DNA from: Ideonella sp.
Lineage (GTDB): Bacteria > Pseudomonadota > Gammaproteobacteria > Burkholderiales > Burkholderiaceae_C
Direction: 5' to 3'
DNA length: 64,000 nt
Assembly (NCBI RefSeq): GCF_016702655.1
Contig: NZ_JADJDO010000001.1
Coordinates: 124,001-188,000 of the forward strand
Below the pieces are notes generated by a model. It was not told the DNA's origin. It searched no databases and was given only the letters and a program-made list of their open reading frames with translations. The translations under genes were made by a program, and so were the position numbers. Position 1 is the stretch's first letter. Each line of letters starts with the position of its first letter. This document shows, piece by piece, positions 37,160 through 46,229 of the stretch.

Positions 37160-38470
37160 TCAGCGCTCGTCGATTGCCTTGACGTCGCGCCGCACAGCGC
37201 CCGAGTAAAGCTGGCGCGGACGGCCGATCTTGTACTCCGGGTCGCCGATCATCTCGTTCAACTGCGCGATCCAGCCCACCGTGCGCGCGAGCGCGAAGAT
37301 GGCCGTGAACAGCGACACCGGGATGCCGACCGCGCGCTGCACGATGCCCGAGTAGAAGTCGACGTTCGGGTAGAGCTTGCGCGCGACGAAGTACTCGTCC
37401 TCGAGGGCGATCCGCTCCAGCGTCATCGCGAGCTTGAACAGCGGGTCGTTCTCGAGGCCGAGCGCCTCGAGCACCTCGTGGCAGGTCTCGCGCATCAGCT
37501 TGGCGCGCGGGTCGTAGTTCTTGTACACCCGGTGCCCGAAGCCCATCAGCTTGACGTTGGAGTTCTTGTCCTTGACCTGCTTGATGAAGTCGCCGATGCG
37601 CTCGACGCCGCCCATCTTCTGCACGTCCTCGAGCATGTTGAGCGCCGCCTCGTTGGCGCCGCCGTGCGCCGGGCCCCACAGGCAGGCCACGCCGGCGGCA
37701 ATCGCGGCGAACGGGTTGGTGCCCGACGAGCCGCACAGGCGCACGGTCGAGGTCGACGCGTTCTGCTCATGGTCGGCGTGCAGGATGAAGATGCGGTCCA
37801 TCGCGCGCACCAGCACGTCGTTGGGAACGTACTCCGCGCACGGCGTGGCGAACATCATGCGCATGAAGTTGCTCGCGTACGAGAGTTCGTTCTTCGGGTA
37901 GACATAGGGCTGGCCGGCGGTGTACTTGTAGGCCATCGCCACCAGCGTCGGCATCTTGGCGATCAGGCGCACCGCCGAGACGTCGCGGTGCTTCGGATTG
38001 TTGATGTCGGTGCTGTCGTGATAGAAGGCCGACAGCGCGCCAACGAGGCCGGTCATGATCGCCATCGGGTGCGCGTCGCGCCTGAACCCGCGCAGGAAGA
38101 ACTGCATCTGCTCGTTGACCATCGTGTGGTTGGTCACGAGCTTGGTGAAGCGGGTCTTCTCGGCCGCGTCGGGCAGGTCTCCGTTGAGCAGCAGGTAGCA
38201 GGTCTCGAGGAAGTCGCAGTTCTCGGCGAGTTGCTCGATCGGGTAGCCGCGGTAGAGCAGCTCGCCCTTGTCGCCGTCGATGTAGGTAATGTTGGACTGG
38301 CACGAGGCCGTCGACAGGAAGCCCGGGTCGTAGGTGAACTTGCCGGTCTGGCCGTAGAGCTTGCGGATGTCGATCACGTCCGGGCCGACCGTGCCCTTGT
38401 AGATCGGCAGGTCCATCGGGGGGCTGCCATCCGAGAACGACAGCGTGGCTTTCACATCAGAGGGGTTCAT
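37160..38470 (-). CDS. gltA: citrate synthase (type II, hexameric)
   Basis: Condenses acetyl-CoA and oxaloacetate to citrate. The 436-residue protein has the catalytic His residues in WGPAHGGANEAAL near residue 265 and GFGHRVYKN near residue 303, and the Asp in PNVDFYSG near residue 362. The N-terminal beta domain typical of the NADH-sensitive Gram-negative enzyme is present. It closes the sdhCDAB-sdhE-gltA group, with 75 bp after sdhE. Confidence 0.97.
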   Translation of the reverse strand: MNPSDVKATLSFSDGSPPMDLPIYKGTVGPDVIDIRKLYGQTGKFTYDPGFLSTASCQSNITYIDGDKGELLYRGYPIEQLAENCDFLETCYLLLNGDLPDAAEKTRFTKLVTNHTMVNEQMQFFLRGFRRDAHPMAIMTGLVGALSAFYHDSTDINNPKHRDVSAVRLIAKMPTLVAMAYKYTAGQPYVYPKNELSYASNFMRMMFATPCAEYVPNDVLVRAMDRIFILHADHEQNASTSTVRLCGSSGTNPFAAIAAGVACLWGPAHGGANEAALNMLEDVQKMGGVERIGDFIKQVKDKNSNVKLMGFGHRVYKNYDPRAKLMRETCHEVLEALGLENDPLFKLAMTLERIALEDEYFVARKLYPNVDFYSGIVQRAVGIPVSLFTAIFALARTVGWIAQLNEMIGDPEYKIGRPRQLYSGAVRRDVKAIDER

Positions 38471-38545
38471 GCGGTGTTCCTTGGTTGCGTCGTGCTATCG
38501 GTAGCGAGGAGTTTGTCGCTTGCGTCGCGTTGCAGTGTCTCTACA

Positions 38546-38824
38546 TCAGTCCGCCATCGTTGTCGGCACCCGCATCAGGCCGAGCACCTCGACCACCTCG
38601 GCCCGTGCGAGCTCGCCCTCGGGCTCGCTGCGCCCGAGCAGCAGGTCGAGCAGGTCGTTGTCGGCCAACGTCATCAATGCCTGCAGGCCCTGCACCTGCG
38701 CAGCGGTCAGCGTGGCCTCGTGGCGCGCGAAGAACCTCTGGATCAGGAGGTCGTTCTCCAGCAGGCCGCGACGGCAACGCCAGCGAAGCCGGCTCAGCGT
38801 TGCGGGGTCGATGGCAGTCTGCAT
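38546..38824 (-). CDS. sdhE: succinate dehydrogenase flavinylation factor SdhE (FAD assembly factor)
   Basis: A 92-residue helical protein that promotes covalent attachment of FAD to SdhA. The family motif RRGLLENDLLIQRFF near residue 18 carries the conserved RRG that contacts the flavoprotein, followed by the acidic NDLLDLLLGRSEP region near residue 55. It lies between sdhB and gltA, its usual place in betaproteobacteria. Confidence 0.92.
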   Translation of the reverse strand: MQTAIDPATLSRLRWRCRRGLLENDLLIQRFFARHEATLTAAQVQGLQALMTLADNDLLDLLLGRSEPEGELARAEVVEVLGLMRVPTTMAD

Positions 38825-38865
38825 TGCGGTCCTTGCACGAGCCTGAACGCCGATGCCCCGCGCCG

Positions 38866-39570
38866 TCACACCGCGCGCCGGACCATCATTTCCTTGATCT
38901 TGCCGATCGCCCGGGTCGGGTTCAGTCCCTTGGGGCAGACATCGACGCAATTCAGGATGCTGTGGCAGCGGAACAGCCGGTAGGGATCTTCGAGGTTGTC
39001 GAGCCGTTCGCCGGTTGCCTGGTCGCGGCTGTCGGCGAGGAAGCGGTAGGCCTGCAGCAGCCCCGCCGGGCCGACGAACTTGTCCGGGTTCCACCAGAAG
39101 CTCGGGCAGGCGGTCGAGCAGCTCGCGCACAGGATGCACTCGTACAGGCCGTTCAACTCCTCGCGCTCCTCGGGCGACTGCAGGCGCTCCTTCTCGGGCG
39201 GCGGATCGTTGTTGACGAGGTAGGGCTTGATCGACTCGTACTGGGCGAAGAACTGCGTCATGTCGACGATCAGGTCGCGGATCACGGGCAGCCCGGGCAG
39301 CGGCTTCAGCACGATCGCTCCCGGCAGCGTGCGCATGTTGGTCAGGCAGGCGAGGCCGTTCTTGCCGTTGATGTTCATCGCGTCCGAGCCGCACACGCCC
39401 TCGCGGCACGAGCGCCGGAAGCTCAGCGTCGGGTCGACGGCCTTGAGCTTGATCAGCGCGTCGAGCAGCATGCGCTCGGAGCCGTCGAGCTCGACCTCGA
39501 GCGTCTGCATGCGCGGCTTGGCGTCGGCGTCGGGGTCGTAGCGGTAGATCTGGAACGTCTTTTTCGTCAT
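38866..39570 (-). CDS. sdhB: succinate dehydrogenase iron-sulfur subunit
   Basis: Carries electrons from the FAD of SdhA to quinone through three Fe-S clusters. The 234-residue protein has the [2Fe-2S] motif CREGVCGSDAMNING near residue 60 and the ferredoxin-like motifs CILCASCSTACPSFWW near residue 148 and CHSILNCVDVCPKGLNP near residue 205. The ribosome-binding AGGA overlaps the stop codon of the repeat-encoded mini-ORF upstream, eight bases before the ATG. Confidence 0.96.
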   Translation of the reverse strand: MTKKTFQIYRYDPDADAKPRMQTLEVELDGSERMLLDALIKLKAVDPTLSFRRSCREGVCGSDAMNINGKNGLACLTNMRTLPGAIVLKPLPGLPVIRDLIVDMTQFFAQYESIKPYLVNNDPPPEKERLQSPEEREELNGLYECILCASCSTACPSFWWNPDKFVGPAGLLQAYRFLADSRDQATGERLDNLEDPYRLFRCHSILNCVDVCPKGLNPTRAIGKIKEMMVRRAV

Positions 39571-39578
39571 GTCGATTC

Positions 39579-39742
39579 CTAGGTCGCAGGCGCCGCCGGG
39601 CCGCCCCAAGGCGCCTGAGCGCCCCTCGGGGGCCGCGAGCGAAGCAAGCTTGGGGTCGTCATTTCAGGCGCCGCCGGGCCGCCCCAAGGCGCCTGAGCGC
39701 CCCTCGGGGGCAGCGAGCGAAGCGAGCTTGGGGTCGTCATTC
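39579..39742 (-). repeat. two tandem 78-bp palindromic repeats with in-frame mini-ORF between sdhA and sdhB
   Basis: Two direct copies (39587-39664 and 39665-39742) of a 78-bp unit differ at three positions. The period is exactly 26 codons, so one 53-codon frame (ATG 39740, TAG 39579-39581) runs through both: each unit begins MTTPS and ends WGGPAAP. The frame starts five bases after the sdhA stop and ends inside the sdhB ribosome-binding site. The palindromes CCCCGAGGGG and AGGCGCCT occupy the places held by CCCCCTGGGGG and AGCCGGCT in the folC unit. Confidence 0.85.
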
Positions 39743-39745
39743 ACA

Positions 39746-41558
39746 TCAGAACGTGCGCACCTTGGGCGGCACGCTGTCGACGGTGAGCGGCTTCATGCGC
39801 ACCGGCTTGTAATCGAGGCGGTCGCCCTCGCTGTACCACAGCGTGTGCTTGAGCCACTCGACGTCGTTGCGGCCGAGCGGGAACTGCGCGTCATCGGCGG
39901 GCCGCTCGTAGTCCTTCACCGTGTGCGCGCCGCGGCACTCGTGGCGCGCTGCCGCGGAGGCCATCGTCGCGCGCGCCACCTCGACCAGGTTGTCGACCTC
40001 GAGCGCCTCGATGCGCGCCGTGTTGAAGACCTTCGACTTGTCCTTCAACGAGATGCCCTTTGCGCGCGCCGCAACCGCGGCGATCTTCTTCACGCCCTCG
40101 TCCATCGTGGCCTGGGTGCGGAACACCGCGGCGTGGCTTTGCATCGTGGCGCGGATCGCATCGGCGACATCCTGCGCATATTCGCCCGAGGTGCTCGCGT
40201 CGAGCCGCGCCAGGCGCGCGAGCGACGCGTCGGCAGCGTCGGCCGGCAGCGGCTTGTGCTCCTTGTTCGCCTTGTTGAATTCGACGATGTGGTTGCCCGC
40301 GGCGCGGCCGAAGACGACCAGGTCGAGCAGCGAGTTGGTGCCGAGCCGGTTCGCGCCGTGCACGCTGACGCAAGAGCACTCGCCGACCGCGTAGAGGCCA
40401 TTCACGACCGTGTTCGGCTCGCCGTTCTTCGGCGCCGCGACCTGGCCGTGGATGTTGGTCGGGATGCCGCCCATCTGGTAGTGCAGCGTCGGCACGACCG
40501 GAATCGGCTCCTTGGTGATGTCGACGTTGGCAAAGTTGTGCCCGATCTCGAAGATCGACGGCAGCCGTTTCATGATCGTCTCGGAACCGAGGTGCGTCAT
40601 GTCGAGCACGACGTAATCCTTGTTCGGCCCGCAGCCGCGGCCTTCCTTGATCTCCTGGTCCATGCAGCGGCTGACGAAGTCGCGCGGCGCGAGGTCCTTC
40701 AAGGTCGGCGCGTAGCGCTCCATGAAACGCTCGCCGCTGTCGTTGCGCAGGATCGCGCCCTCGCCGCGGCAGCCTTCGGTGAGCAGCACGCCGGCGCCGT
40801 GCAACACCGGTCGGGTGGAACTGCCAGAACTCCATGTCCTGCAGCGGCAGACCGGCGCGCGCCGCCATGCCGAGGCCGTCGCCGGTGTTGATGAAGGCGT
40901 TCGTGCTCGCGGCGTAGATGCGCCCGGCGCCGCCGGTAGCGAGCAGCGTCGTCTTGGCTTCGAAGATGTGGACCTCGCCGGTCTCCATCTCGAGCGCGGT
41001 CACGCCCAGCACGTCGCCGTCGGCATCGCGGATCAGGTCGAGCGCCATCCACTCGACGAAGAAGCGCGTGTGCGCCTTGACGTTCTGCTGGTAGAGCGTG
41101 TGCAGCATCGCGTGGCCGGTGCGGTCGGCAGCGGCGCAGGCGCGCTGCACGGGCTTCTCGCCGTAGTTGGCGGTGTGGCCGCCGAACGGGCGCTGGTAGA
41201 TCGTGCCGTCCGCGTTGCGGTCGAACGGCATCCCGAGGTGCTCGAGTTCGTACACGACCTTGGGCGCCTCGCGGCACATGAACTCGATCGCGTCCTGGTC
41301 ACCCAGCCAGTCGCTGCCCTTGATGGTGTCGTAGAAGTGGTAATGCCAGTTGTCCTCCGACATGTTGCCGAGCGAGGCGCCGATCCCGCCCTGCGCGGCG
41401 ACCGTGTGCGAGCGGGTCGGGAAGACCTTGGTCAGCACTGCCACGTTGAGGCCGGCGCGCGCCAGCTGCAGCGAGGCGCGCATGCCCGAGCCGCCGGCGC
41501 CGACGATCACGACATCGAACTTGCGCCGCGCGAGCTTGGCAGTGGGCATGGACGTCAT
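39746..41558 (-). pseudogene. sdhA: succinate dehydrogenase flavoprotein subunit, frameshifted as given
   Basis: Catalytic subunit that oxidises succinate to fumarate with covalent FAD. The N-terminal part (from ATG 41558, GGAG upstream, TGATG junction with sdhD) has GAGGSGMRASL and the flavin-linking His in SHTVAAQGGIG. The C-terminal part has the active-site region MGGIPTNIHGQV and ECSCVSVHGANRLGTNSLLDLVVFGRAAG. The frame breaks between FHPTGV and HGAGVLLTEG: the plus strand reads gcaacaccgg where gcacaccgg would keep the frame, so there is one extra A at 40803-40804. Without it the protein is complete at about 603 residues. A sequencing error is at least as likely as real loss. Confidence 0.9.
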
Positions 41559-41920
41559 CACAATCTCCAGAGAACCTGCACCGCCCACCCGGCGCAACCG
41601 GCGAGCCAGACCAGTGACAGCACCTCGATCACGAGGCGCGCGCCGACCGGCTTGACGTAATCCATCAGGATGTCGCGCACGCCGACCCAGGCGTGATAGG
41701 CGAGCGCGACGACGATGACGAAGGTGAAGGCCTTCATCCACGGCGCGGCGAAGATGCCCGCCCAGCGGTCGTAGCCGAGCTCGCCGGGCAGCAGCAGCTG
41801 CAACAGCACGACTGCCGTGAAGAGCGCCATCAGCACCGCCGTGACGCGTTGCGCGATCCAGTCGCGCAGACCGTAGCTCGCGCCGACGACGAGGCGCTTG
41901 GATCCGAAGTTGGTAGCCAC
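41558..41920 (-). CDS. sdhD: succinate dehydrogenase membrane anchor subunit
   Basis: A 120-residue membrane anchor with three hydrophobic segments (VTAVLMALFTAVVLLQLLL near residue 22, AFTFVIVVALAYHAWVGVRD near residue 62, VIEVLSLVWLAGCAGWAVQVL near residue 95). The His in YHAWVGVRD is a likely haem ligand. The start is GTG at 41920 with AAGGAG six bases upstream. Its stop overlaps the sdhA start as TGATG. Confidence 0.92.
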   Translation of the reverse strand: MATNFGSKRLVVGASYGLRDWIAQRVTAVLMALFTAVVLLQLLLPGELGYDRWAGIFAAPWMKAFTFVIVVALAYHAWVGVRDILMDYVKPVGARLVIEVLSLVWLAGCAGWAVQVLWRL

Positions 41921-41931
41921 CGTGCGCTCCT

Positions 41932-42354
41932 TCAGTACAGGCCGAAGAGCCTGGCACCGAGCAGCAGCGTCAACGTCAGGCTCAAGCCGAGCGTGACCAC
42001 CGCCGACTGGCGCCCGAACTCCTTGCTCGTGCTGTGCGTCACGTCCATCCACACATGACGCAGCCCGGCGATCAAGTGGTGCAGGAAGGACCAGATCAGC
42101 GCCAGCACGACGAGCTTGACGAGCAGGGCCGGCACGAAGCCGATCCCGGCCACGAAGGCATTCGTGAAACTCGCGTAGGAAATCTCGGACGAGACGCTGA
42201 CGTCGAACAGCCAGACCACGAACGGCAGCAGCGCGAACATCAATGCGCCGCTGGCCCGGTGCAGGATGGAGACGATGGCAGCGAGCGGCAGGCGATACTG
42301 CCTGGCGTCGATCAGGCGCATCGCGCCGGGTCTGGTTTTCGCGGTCTCAGCCAT
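41932..42354 (-). CDS. sdhC: succinate dehydrogenase cytochrome b556 subunit
   Basis: A 140-residue membrane subunit that helps bind haem b and quinone. It has IVSILHRASGALMF near residue 28 (family SxxHRxSG motif), three membrane segments and LHHLIAGLRHVWMD near residue 92 (haem His). ATG at 42354 was chosen over a later ATG at residue 13 (MRLIDARQY), which is also possible. It is the first sdh gene and lies 108 bp downstream of a GntR gene on the same strand. Confidence 0.92.
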   Translation of the reverse strand: MAETAKTRPGAMRLIDARQYRLPLAAIVSILHRASGALMFALLPFVVWLFDVSVSSEISYASFTNAFVAGIGFVPALLVKLVVLALIWSFLHHLIAGLRHVWMDVTHSTSKEFGRQSAVVTLGLSLTLTLLLGARLFGLY

Positions 42355-42462
42355 AGCGAGCCTTGTTCTGAGTGTGGGGGAACTCACGGCCTAGCCGGAG
42401 GATTTTATTGCAATGCAGCAGCAGCGCCACCCGGTGTTGTGTCAAACGTCTGCCCGAAAGCT

Positions 42463-43248
42463 TCAGTTCAGTTGATTGCGGTAATGGTGCGCCGACGTGT
42501 CGTACAAGCCCCGGCGCAGTTCGACCGGCCGGTCGTCGTAGGTGAACGAGAGGCGCTCGACGCTCAGCAGCGGCGCGCCCACCGCGACCTCGAGCAGCGC
42601 CGCCGCTTCGGCATCGGCGGCCACGGCGCGCAGTTTCTCCTCGGCGCGGATCATGCGCACGCCGAACTCCTGCTCGAACAGGCCGTACATCGGACCCTTG
42701 TACTCGGCCAGGCGCTCGGCGGTCAGGCCCTTGAAGGCGTGGCCCGGCAGCCAGATGTCGTCGAGCACGACCGGGCGGCCGCGAAACGACAGCACGCGCC
42801 GGATCTGGACCGTCGCATCGCCGGCCTTGAGGGTCAACGCGCGCGCGATCTCGGCCGGTGCGCGCAGGCGCCGGCAGTCGATGAAGCGGCGCGTCACGCC
42901 ACCCTCCTGCCCGTCGTCGGCCGCCAGGCGCAGAAAGCGGAACTGCACCCGCTGCTCGGCATGCGTCGCGACGAAGGTGCCCTTGCCCTGGCGGCGCACG
43001 AGCAGGTTCTCGTCGGCCAACGCATCGACCGCCTTGCGCACCGTGCCCTGGCTGACCTTGAAGCGCGCCGCGAGTTCGACCTCGCTCGGGATCACCTCGC
43101 CCGGGCGCCATTCGCCGTCCTGCAGGCTGCGCGTGAGCAGGTCCTTGATCTGGCGGTACAGCGGGCTGAAGGCGGGGGCCGCGTCGCGCGGCGCGTCGGC
43201 GACAGCGCCGGCAAGGGGCGCAGCGGCAGTGCCGGTCGTGGAAGCCAT
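42463..43248 (-). CDS. GntR-family transcriptional regulator, HutC subfamily
   Basis: A 261-residue regulator with an N-terminal winged helix (YRQIKDLLTRSLQDGEW, then VSQGTVRKAVDALADENLLV) and a C-terminal UbiC-like ligand domain (LPGHAFKGLTAERL; FEQEFGVRMIRAEEKLRA). It lies between sdhC and mdh, a location conserved in Burkholderiales, so it probably controls succinate dehydrogenase or related TCA genes. A perfect palindrome lies 53-64 bp upstream of its start and also precedes mdh. Confidence 0.88.
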   Translation of the reverse strand: MASTTGTAAAPLAGAVADAPRDAAPAFSPLYRQIKDLLTRSLQDGEWRPGEVIPSEVELAARFKVSQGTVRKAVDALADENLLVRRQGKGTFVATHAEQRVQFRFLRLAADDGQEGGVTRRFIDCRRLRAPAEIARALTLKAGDATVQIRRVLSFRGRPVVLDDIWLPGHAFKGLTAERLAEYKGPMYGLFEQEFGVRMIRAEEKLRAVAADAEAAALLEVAVGAPLLSVERLSFTYDDRPVELRRGLYDTSAHHYRNQLN

Positions 43249-43300
43249 GCGCGGATTGCAGCACAGCCCGCATCCAGCGTCCAGATTGATTTCAAAGATA

Positions 43301-43312
43301 TCTTATATAAGA
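43301..43312. promoter_or_regulatory. palindromic operator candidate between gntR and mdh
   Basis: TCTTATATAAGA is a perfect 12-bp palindrome in an AT-rich island (tcaaagatatcttatataagac, in parts) within the 190-bp divergent gap. It fits the short palindromes bound by HutC-type GntR proteins and could serve both the regulator gene and mdh. No copy is visible directly upstream of sdhC. Confidence 0.6.
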
Positions 43313-43438
43313 CATATGAATGCTGAAAAAGAGCTCGCCGCCGGCGCGCGCCTTGGCTACACTAGGGGAAAACGCGAGTCCGGCGGCGCCGGCCCCGCCC
43401 CGAGCCCCACCGTTTCAGACCACCCACGGAGCCTCCCC

Positions 43439-44425
43439 ATGAGCAAGACCCCTGTACGCGTTGCCGTCACCGGCGCAGCCGGCCAGATCGGATACGCGAT
43501 CCTGTTTCGCATCGCCTCGGGCGAGATGCTCGGCAAGGACCAGCCAATCATCCTCTCGCTGCTCGAGGTGCCGCTCGAGAAGCCGCAGCAGGCGCTGCAG
43601 GGCGTGATGATGGAGCTGCAGGACTGCGCCTTCCCGCTGCTCGTCGGCATGGAGGCACACAGCGACCCGATGACGGCCTTCAAGGATGCCGACTACGCGC
43701 TGCTGATCGGCTCGCGCCCGCGTGGCCCGGGCATGGAGCGCGCCGAGCTGCTCGCCGTCAACGCGCAGATCTTCACCGCCCAGGGCAAGGCGCTCAACGC
43801 GGTGGCCAAGCGCAGCGTCAAGGTGCTCGTGGTCGGCAACCCGGCCAACACCAACGCCTACATCGCGATGAAGAGCGCGCCGGATCTGCCACGCAAGAAC
43901 TTCACCGCGATGTTGCGCCTGGACCACAACCGCGCGCTGTCGCAGATCGCCGCCAAGACCGGCAAGCCGGTGGCGGCGATCGAGAAGCTGTGCGTGTGGG
44001 GTAACCACTCGCCGACGATGTACGCCGACTACCGTTTCGCGACCATCGCCGGCGCGAGCGTCAAGGACATGATCGCCGACCAGGCCTGGAACGCCGACAC
44101 CTTCCTGCCCACCGTTGGCAAGCGCGGAGCCGCGATCATCGCTGCGCGCGGCGTGTCGTCGGCCGCGTCGGCCGCGAACGCGGCGATCGACCACATGCAC
44201 GACTGGGCACTCGGTACCGATGGCGGCTGGGTCACGATGGGCATCCCGAGCAACGGCGATTACGGCATCCCCAAGGATGTGATGTTCGGCTTCCCGGTGA
44301 CCTGCGCCGGCGGCGAGTACCGCCTCGTCGAGGGTCTTGAGATCGACGCCTTCTCGCGCCAGCGCATCGACCTCACGCTCAAGGAGCTGCTCGAGGAGCA
44401 GGAAGGCGTCAAGCACCTGCTCTGA
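43439..44425 (+). CDS. mdh: malate dehydrogenase
   Basis: NAD-dependent oxidation of malate to oxaloacetate. The 328-residue protein has VTGAAGQIGYAILFRIASGE near residue 10, substrate-binding Arg residues in GSRPRGPGMER near residue 92, and the catalytic His in WGNHSPTMYAD near residue 187. It is the LDH-like group found in many betaproteobacteria. It opens a plus-strand run of TCA-linked genes. Confidence 0.96.
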   Translation: MSKTPVRVAVTGAAGQIGYAILFRIASGEMLGKDQPIILSLLEVPLEKPQQALQGVMMELQDCAFPLLVGMEAHSDPMTAFKDADYALLIGSRPRGPGMERAELLAVNAQIFTAQGKALNAVAKRSVKVLVVGNPANTNAYIAMKSAPDLPRKNFTAMLRLDHNRALSQIAAKTGKPVAAIEKLCVWGNHSPTMYADYRFATIAGASVKDMIADQAWNADTFLPTVGKRGAAIIAARGVSSAASAANAAIDHMHDWALGTDGGWVTMGIPSNGDYGIPKDVMFGFPVTCAGGEYRLVEGLEIDAFSRQRIDLTLKELLEEQEGVKHLL

Positions 44426-44467
44426 GCGGGGCACGCTCGAAAGCCTGCAACCACCGGCCGCCTCGCG

Positions 44468-45487
44468 ATGCCTGCTGCCCTGCACCCGCGCGAGGCCTTG
44501 TTCGACGCCGAGGATCGGGCCCCGGCGTTGCCGGTGTGCGACCACTACGCGGGCATCGAATCGCGCATGCACAAGGCGCTCGCACGCCAGGCCGAGACCG
44601 GGCCGGTGTTCGACATCACGCTCGACTGCGAAGACGGCGCGCCGATCGGCGGCGAGGCCGAGCACGCGCAGATGGTGGCCGAGCTCGCGGCGTCGCCGCG
44701 CAATGTGCATGGGCGCGTCGGCGCGCGGCTGCACCCGGTGCACCACGCCGCCTTCGCCACCGAGGCCGAGATCCTGGTGCGCGGCGCCGGCGATCGCCTG
44801 GCCTACCTGATGCTGCCCAAGGCGCACGGCCTCGCCGACGTGCAGGCCGCCTGCGACCTGATCGACCACCAGTCGCGCGTGCGCGGCCTGAAGCGCCAGA
44901 TCCCGCTGCACGTGCTGATCGAGACCCATGGCGCGCTCGCCGAGGTGGCGGCGATCGCGGCCCATCCGCGCGTCGAGTCGCTGTCGTTCGGGCTGATGGA
45001 CTTCGTCGCGGCGCACCGCGGCGCGATCCCGCAGTCGGCAATGAGCGCGAGCGGCCAGTTCGAACACCCGCTCGTGGTGCGCGCCAAGCTCGAGATCTCG
45101 GCTGCCTGCCATGCGCATGCCAAGACGCCGTCGCACTGCGTCGTGACCGAGTTCCGCCAGCTCGACCTGCTCGAGGACGCGGCCGAGCGCGCGGCGCGCA
45201 GCTTCGGCTACACGCGCATGTGGAGCATCCACCCGGACCAGATCCAGCCCATCGTCGAGGCCTTCGCGCCGTCGGCGGCCGAGATCGACCAGGCGATTGC
45301 GATCCTGCTCGCCGCGCAGGCTGCCGACTGGGCGCCGATCAGCCATCCGCCCGGCGCCAGCGCCGCCTTGCACGACCGGGCCAGCTTCCGCTACTTCTGG
45401 CAGGTGCTCGAGCTCGCGCACCGCACCGGCCAGCCGCTGCCCGACGACGCGCGCGCCGCCTTCTTTGCCGACGAGGCCGGCACCTGA
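44468..45487 (+). CDS. HpcH/HpaI aldolase/citrate lyase (CitE-like) family protein
   Basis: A 339-residue TIM-barrel CoA-ester lyase-like protein. Family residues appear in FDITLDCEDGAPIGG near residue 48 (Mg-binding Glu/Asp), MLPKAHGLADVQ near residue 117, HVLIETHGAL near residue 155 and SLSFGLMDFVAAHRGAIP near residue 175. The family includes citrate lyase beta, malyl-CoA and citramalyl-CoA lyases; the reaction here is not certain. It lies 42 bp after mdh. Confidence 0.85.
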   Translation: MPAALHPREALFDAEDRAPALPVCDHYAGIESRMHKALARQAETGPVFDITLDCEDGAPIGGEAEHAQMVAELAASPRNVHGRVGARLHPVHHAAFATEAEILVRGAGDRLAYLMLPKAHGLADVQAACDLIDHQSRVRGLKRQIPLHVLIETHGALAEVAAIAAHPRVESLSFGLMDFVAAHRGAIPQSAMSASGQFEHPLVVRAKLEISAACHAHAKTPSHCVVTEFRQLDLLEDAAERAARSFGYTRMWSIHPDQIQPIVEAFAPSAAEIDQAIAILLAAQAADWAPISHPPGASAALHDRASFRYFWQVLELAHRTGQPLPDDARAAFFADEAGT

Positions 45488-45600
45488 TGGCCATCTTGCG
45501 CGCAACCGGCGCCATCTGTTGCAATCGGACGCAGCCGCGCGGTGTTGCCACGCGCGCGCGCGCCGACAATCCGGCACCCCTTCACTTCCGGACCACCGCC

Positions 45601-46137
45601 ATGCACCGAATCGCCACCCTGAGCCTCGCCCTCGCCTGCTGCGCGACGCTGCCCGCCTGGGCGCAACAGGCCGCGCCCGCGGCCAACGCCAAGACGGCCA
45701 AGGCCAAACCCGCGCCGCGACCCGCGACGCCGCGCGAAGAGCTCAAGTCCGAGGCCCTGGGCCTGGCGCTCGCGATCCAGACCACCGAGGCGATCAACGA
45801 GGCCCAGCTCGAGATCGCCTCGCGCGTGCTCACCGGCCGCGCCGACTGCGAATACAACCAGACCGTCGACGTCACCCGGGTGGCAGAGAAGCCGGGGCTG
45901 TTCGTGGTCCGCTTCAAGGATGCGAGCTACTTCATGGTTCCCGAAGAGACGACGACCGGCGCCGTGCGCCTGACCGACGCCAGGGCCGGCGCCGTCTGGC
46001 TCCAGATTCCGGTCAAGTCGATGCTGCTCAATTCGCGCGCCGGCAGCCGCTACGTCGATCGCTGCATGCACTCCGAGCAACGCGCCGCCGTCGATGCCGT
46101 CAAGGACGCTGCGGCCAACACGACTGCCAAGCAATAG
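45601..46137 (+). CDS. conserved periplasmic protein of unknown function
   Basis: A 178-residue protein with a clear signal peptide (LSLALACCATLPAWAQQA, cleavage after WAQ or AWA near residue 20). A Lys/Ala/Pro linker follows, then a domain with two cysteines (ADCEYNQTVDV and DRCMHSEQR) that could pair. I recognise no family. Its position between the CitE-like gene and acnB suggests co-transcription with TCA genes without implying function. Confidence 0.75.
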   Translation: MHRIATLSLALACCATLPAWAQQAAPAANAKTAKAKPAPRPATPREELKSEALGLALAIQTTEAINEAQLEIASRVLTGRADCEYNQTVDVTRVAEKPGLFVVRFKDASYFMVPEETTTGAVRLTDARAGAVWLQIPVKSMLLNSRAGSRYVDRCMHSEQRAAVDAVKDAAANTTAKQ

Positions 46138-46229
46138 GCGGCAACGCGGCGGCCGCCGGCACTTGCCGCTGCGCCCGACGACCGGCCCCGCGCGCCGCCC
46201 CAGATTCCTCCACTGTCGCCACCACGACC

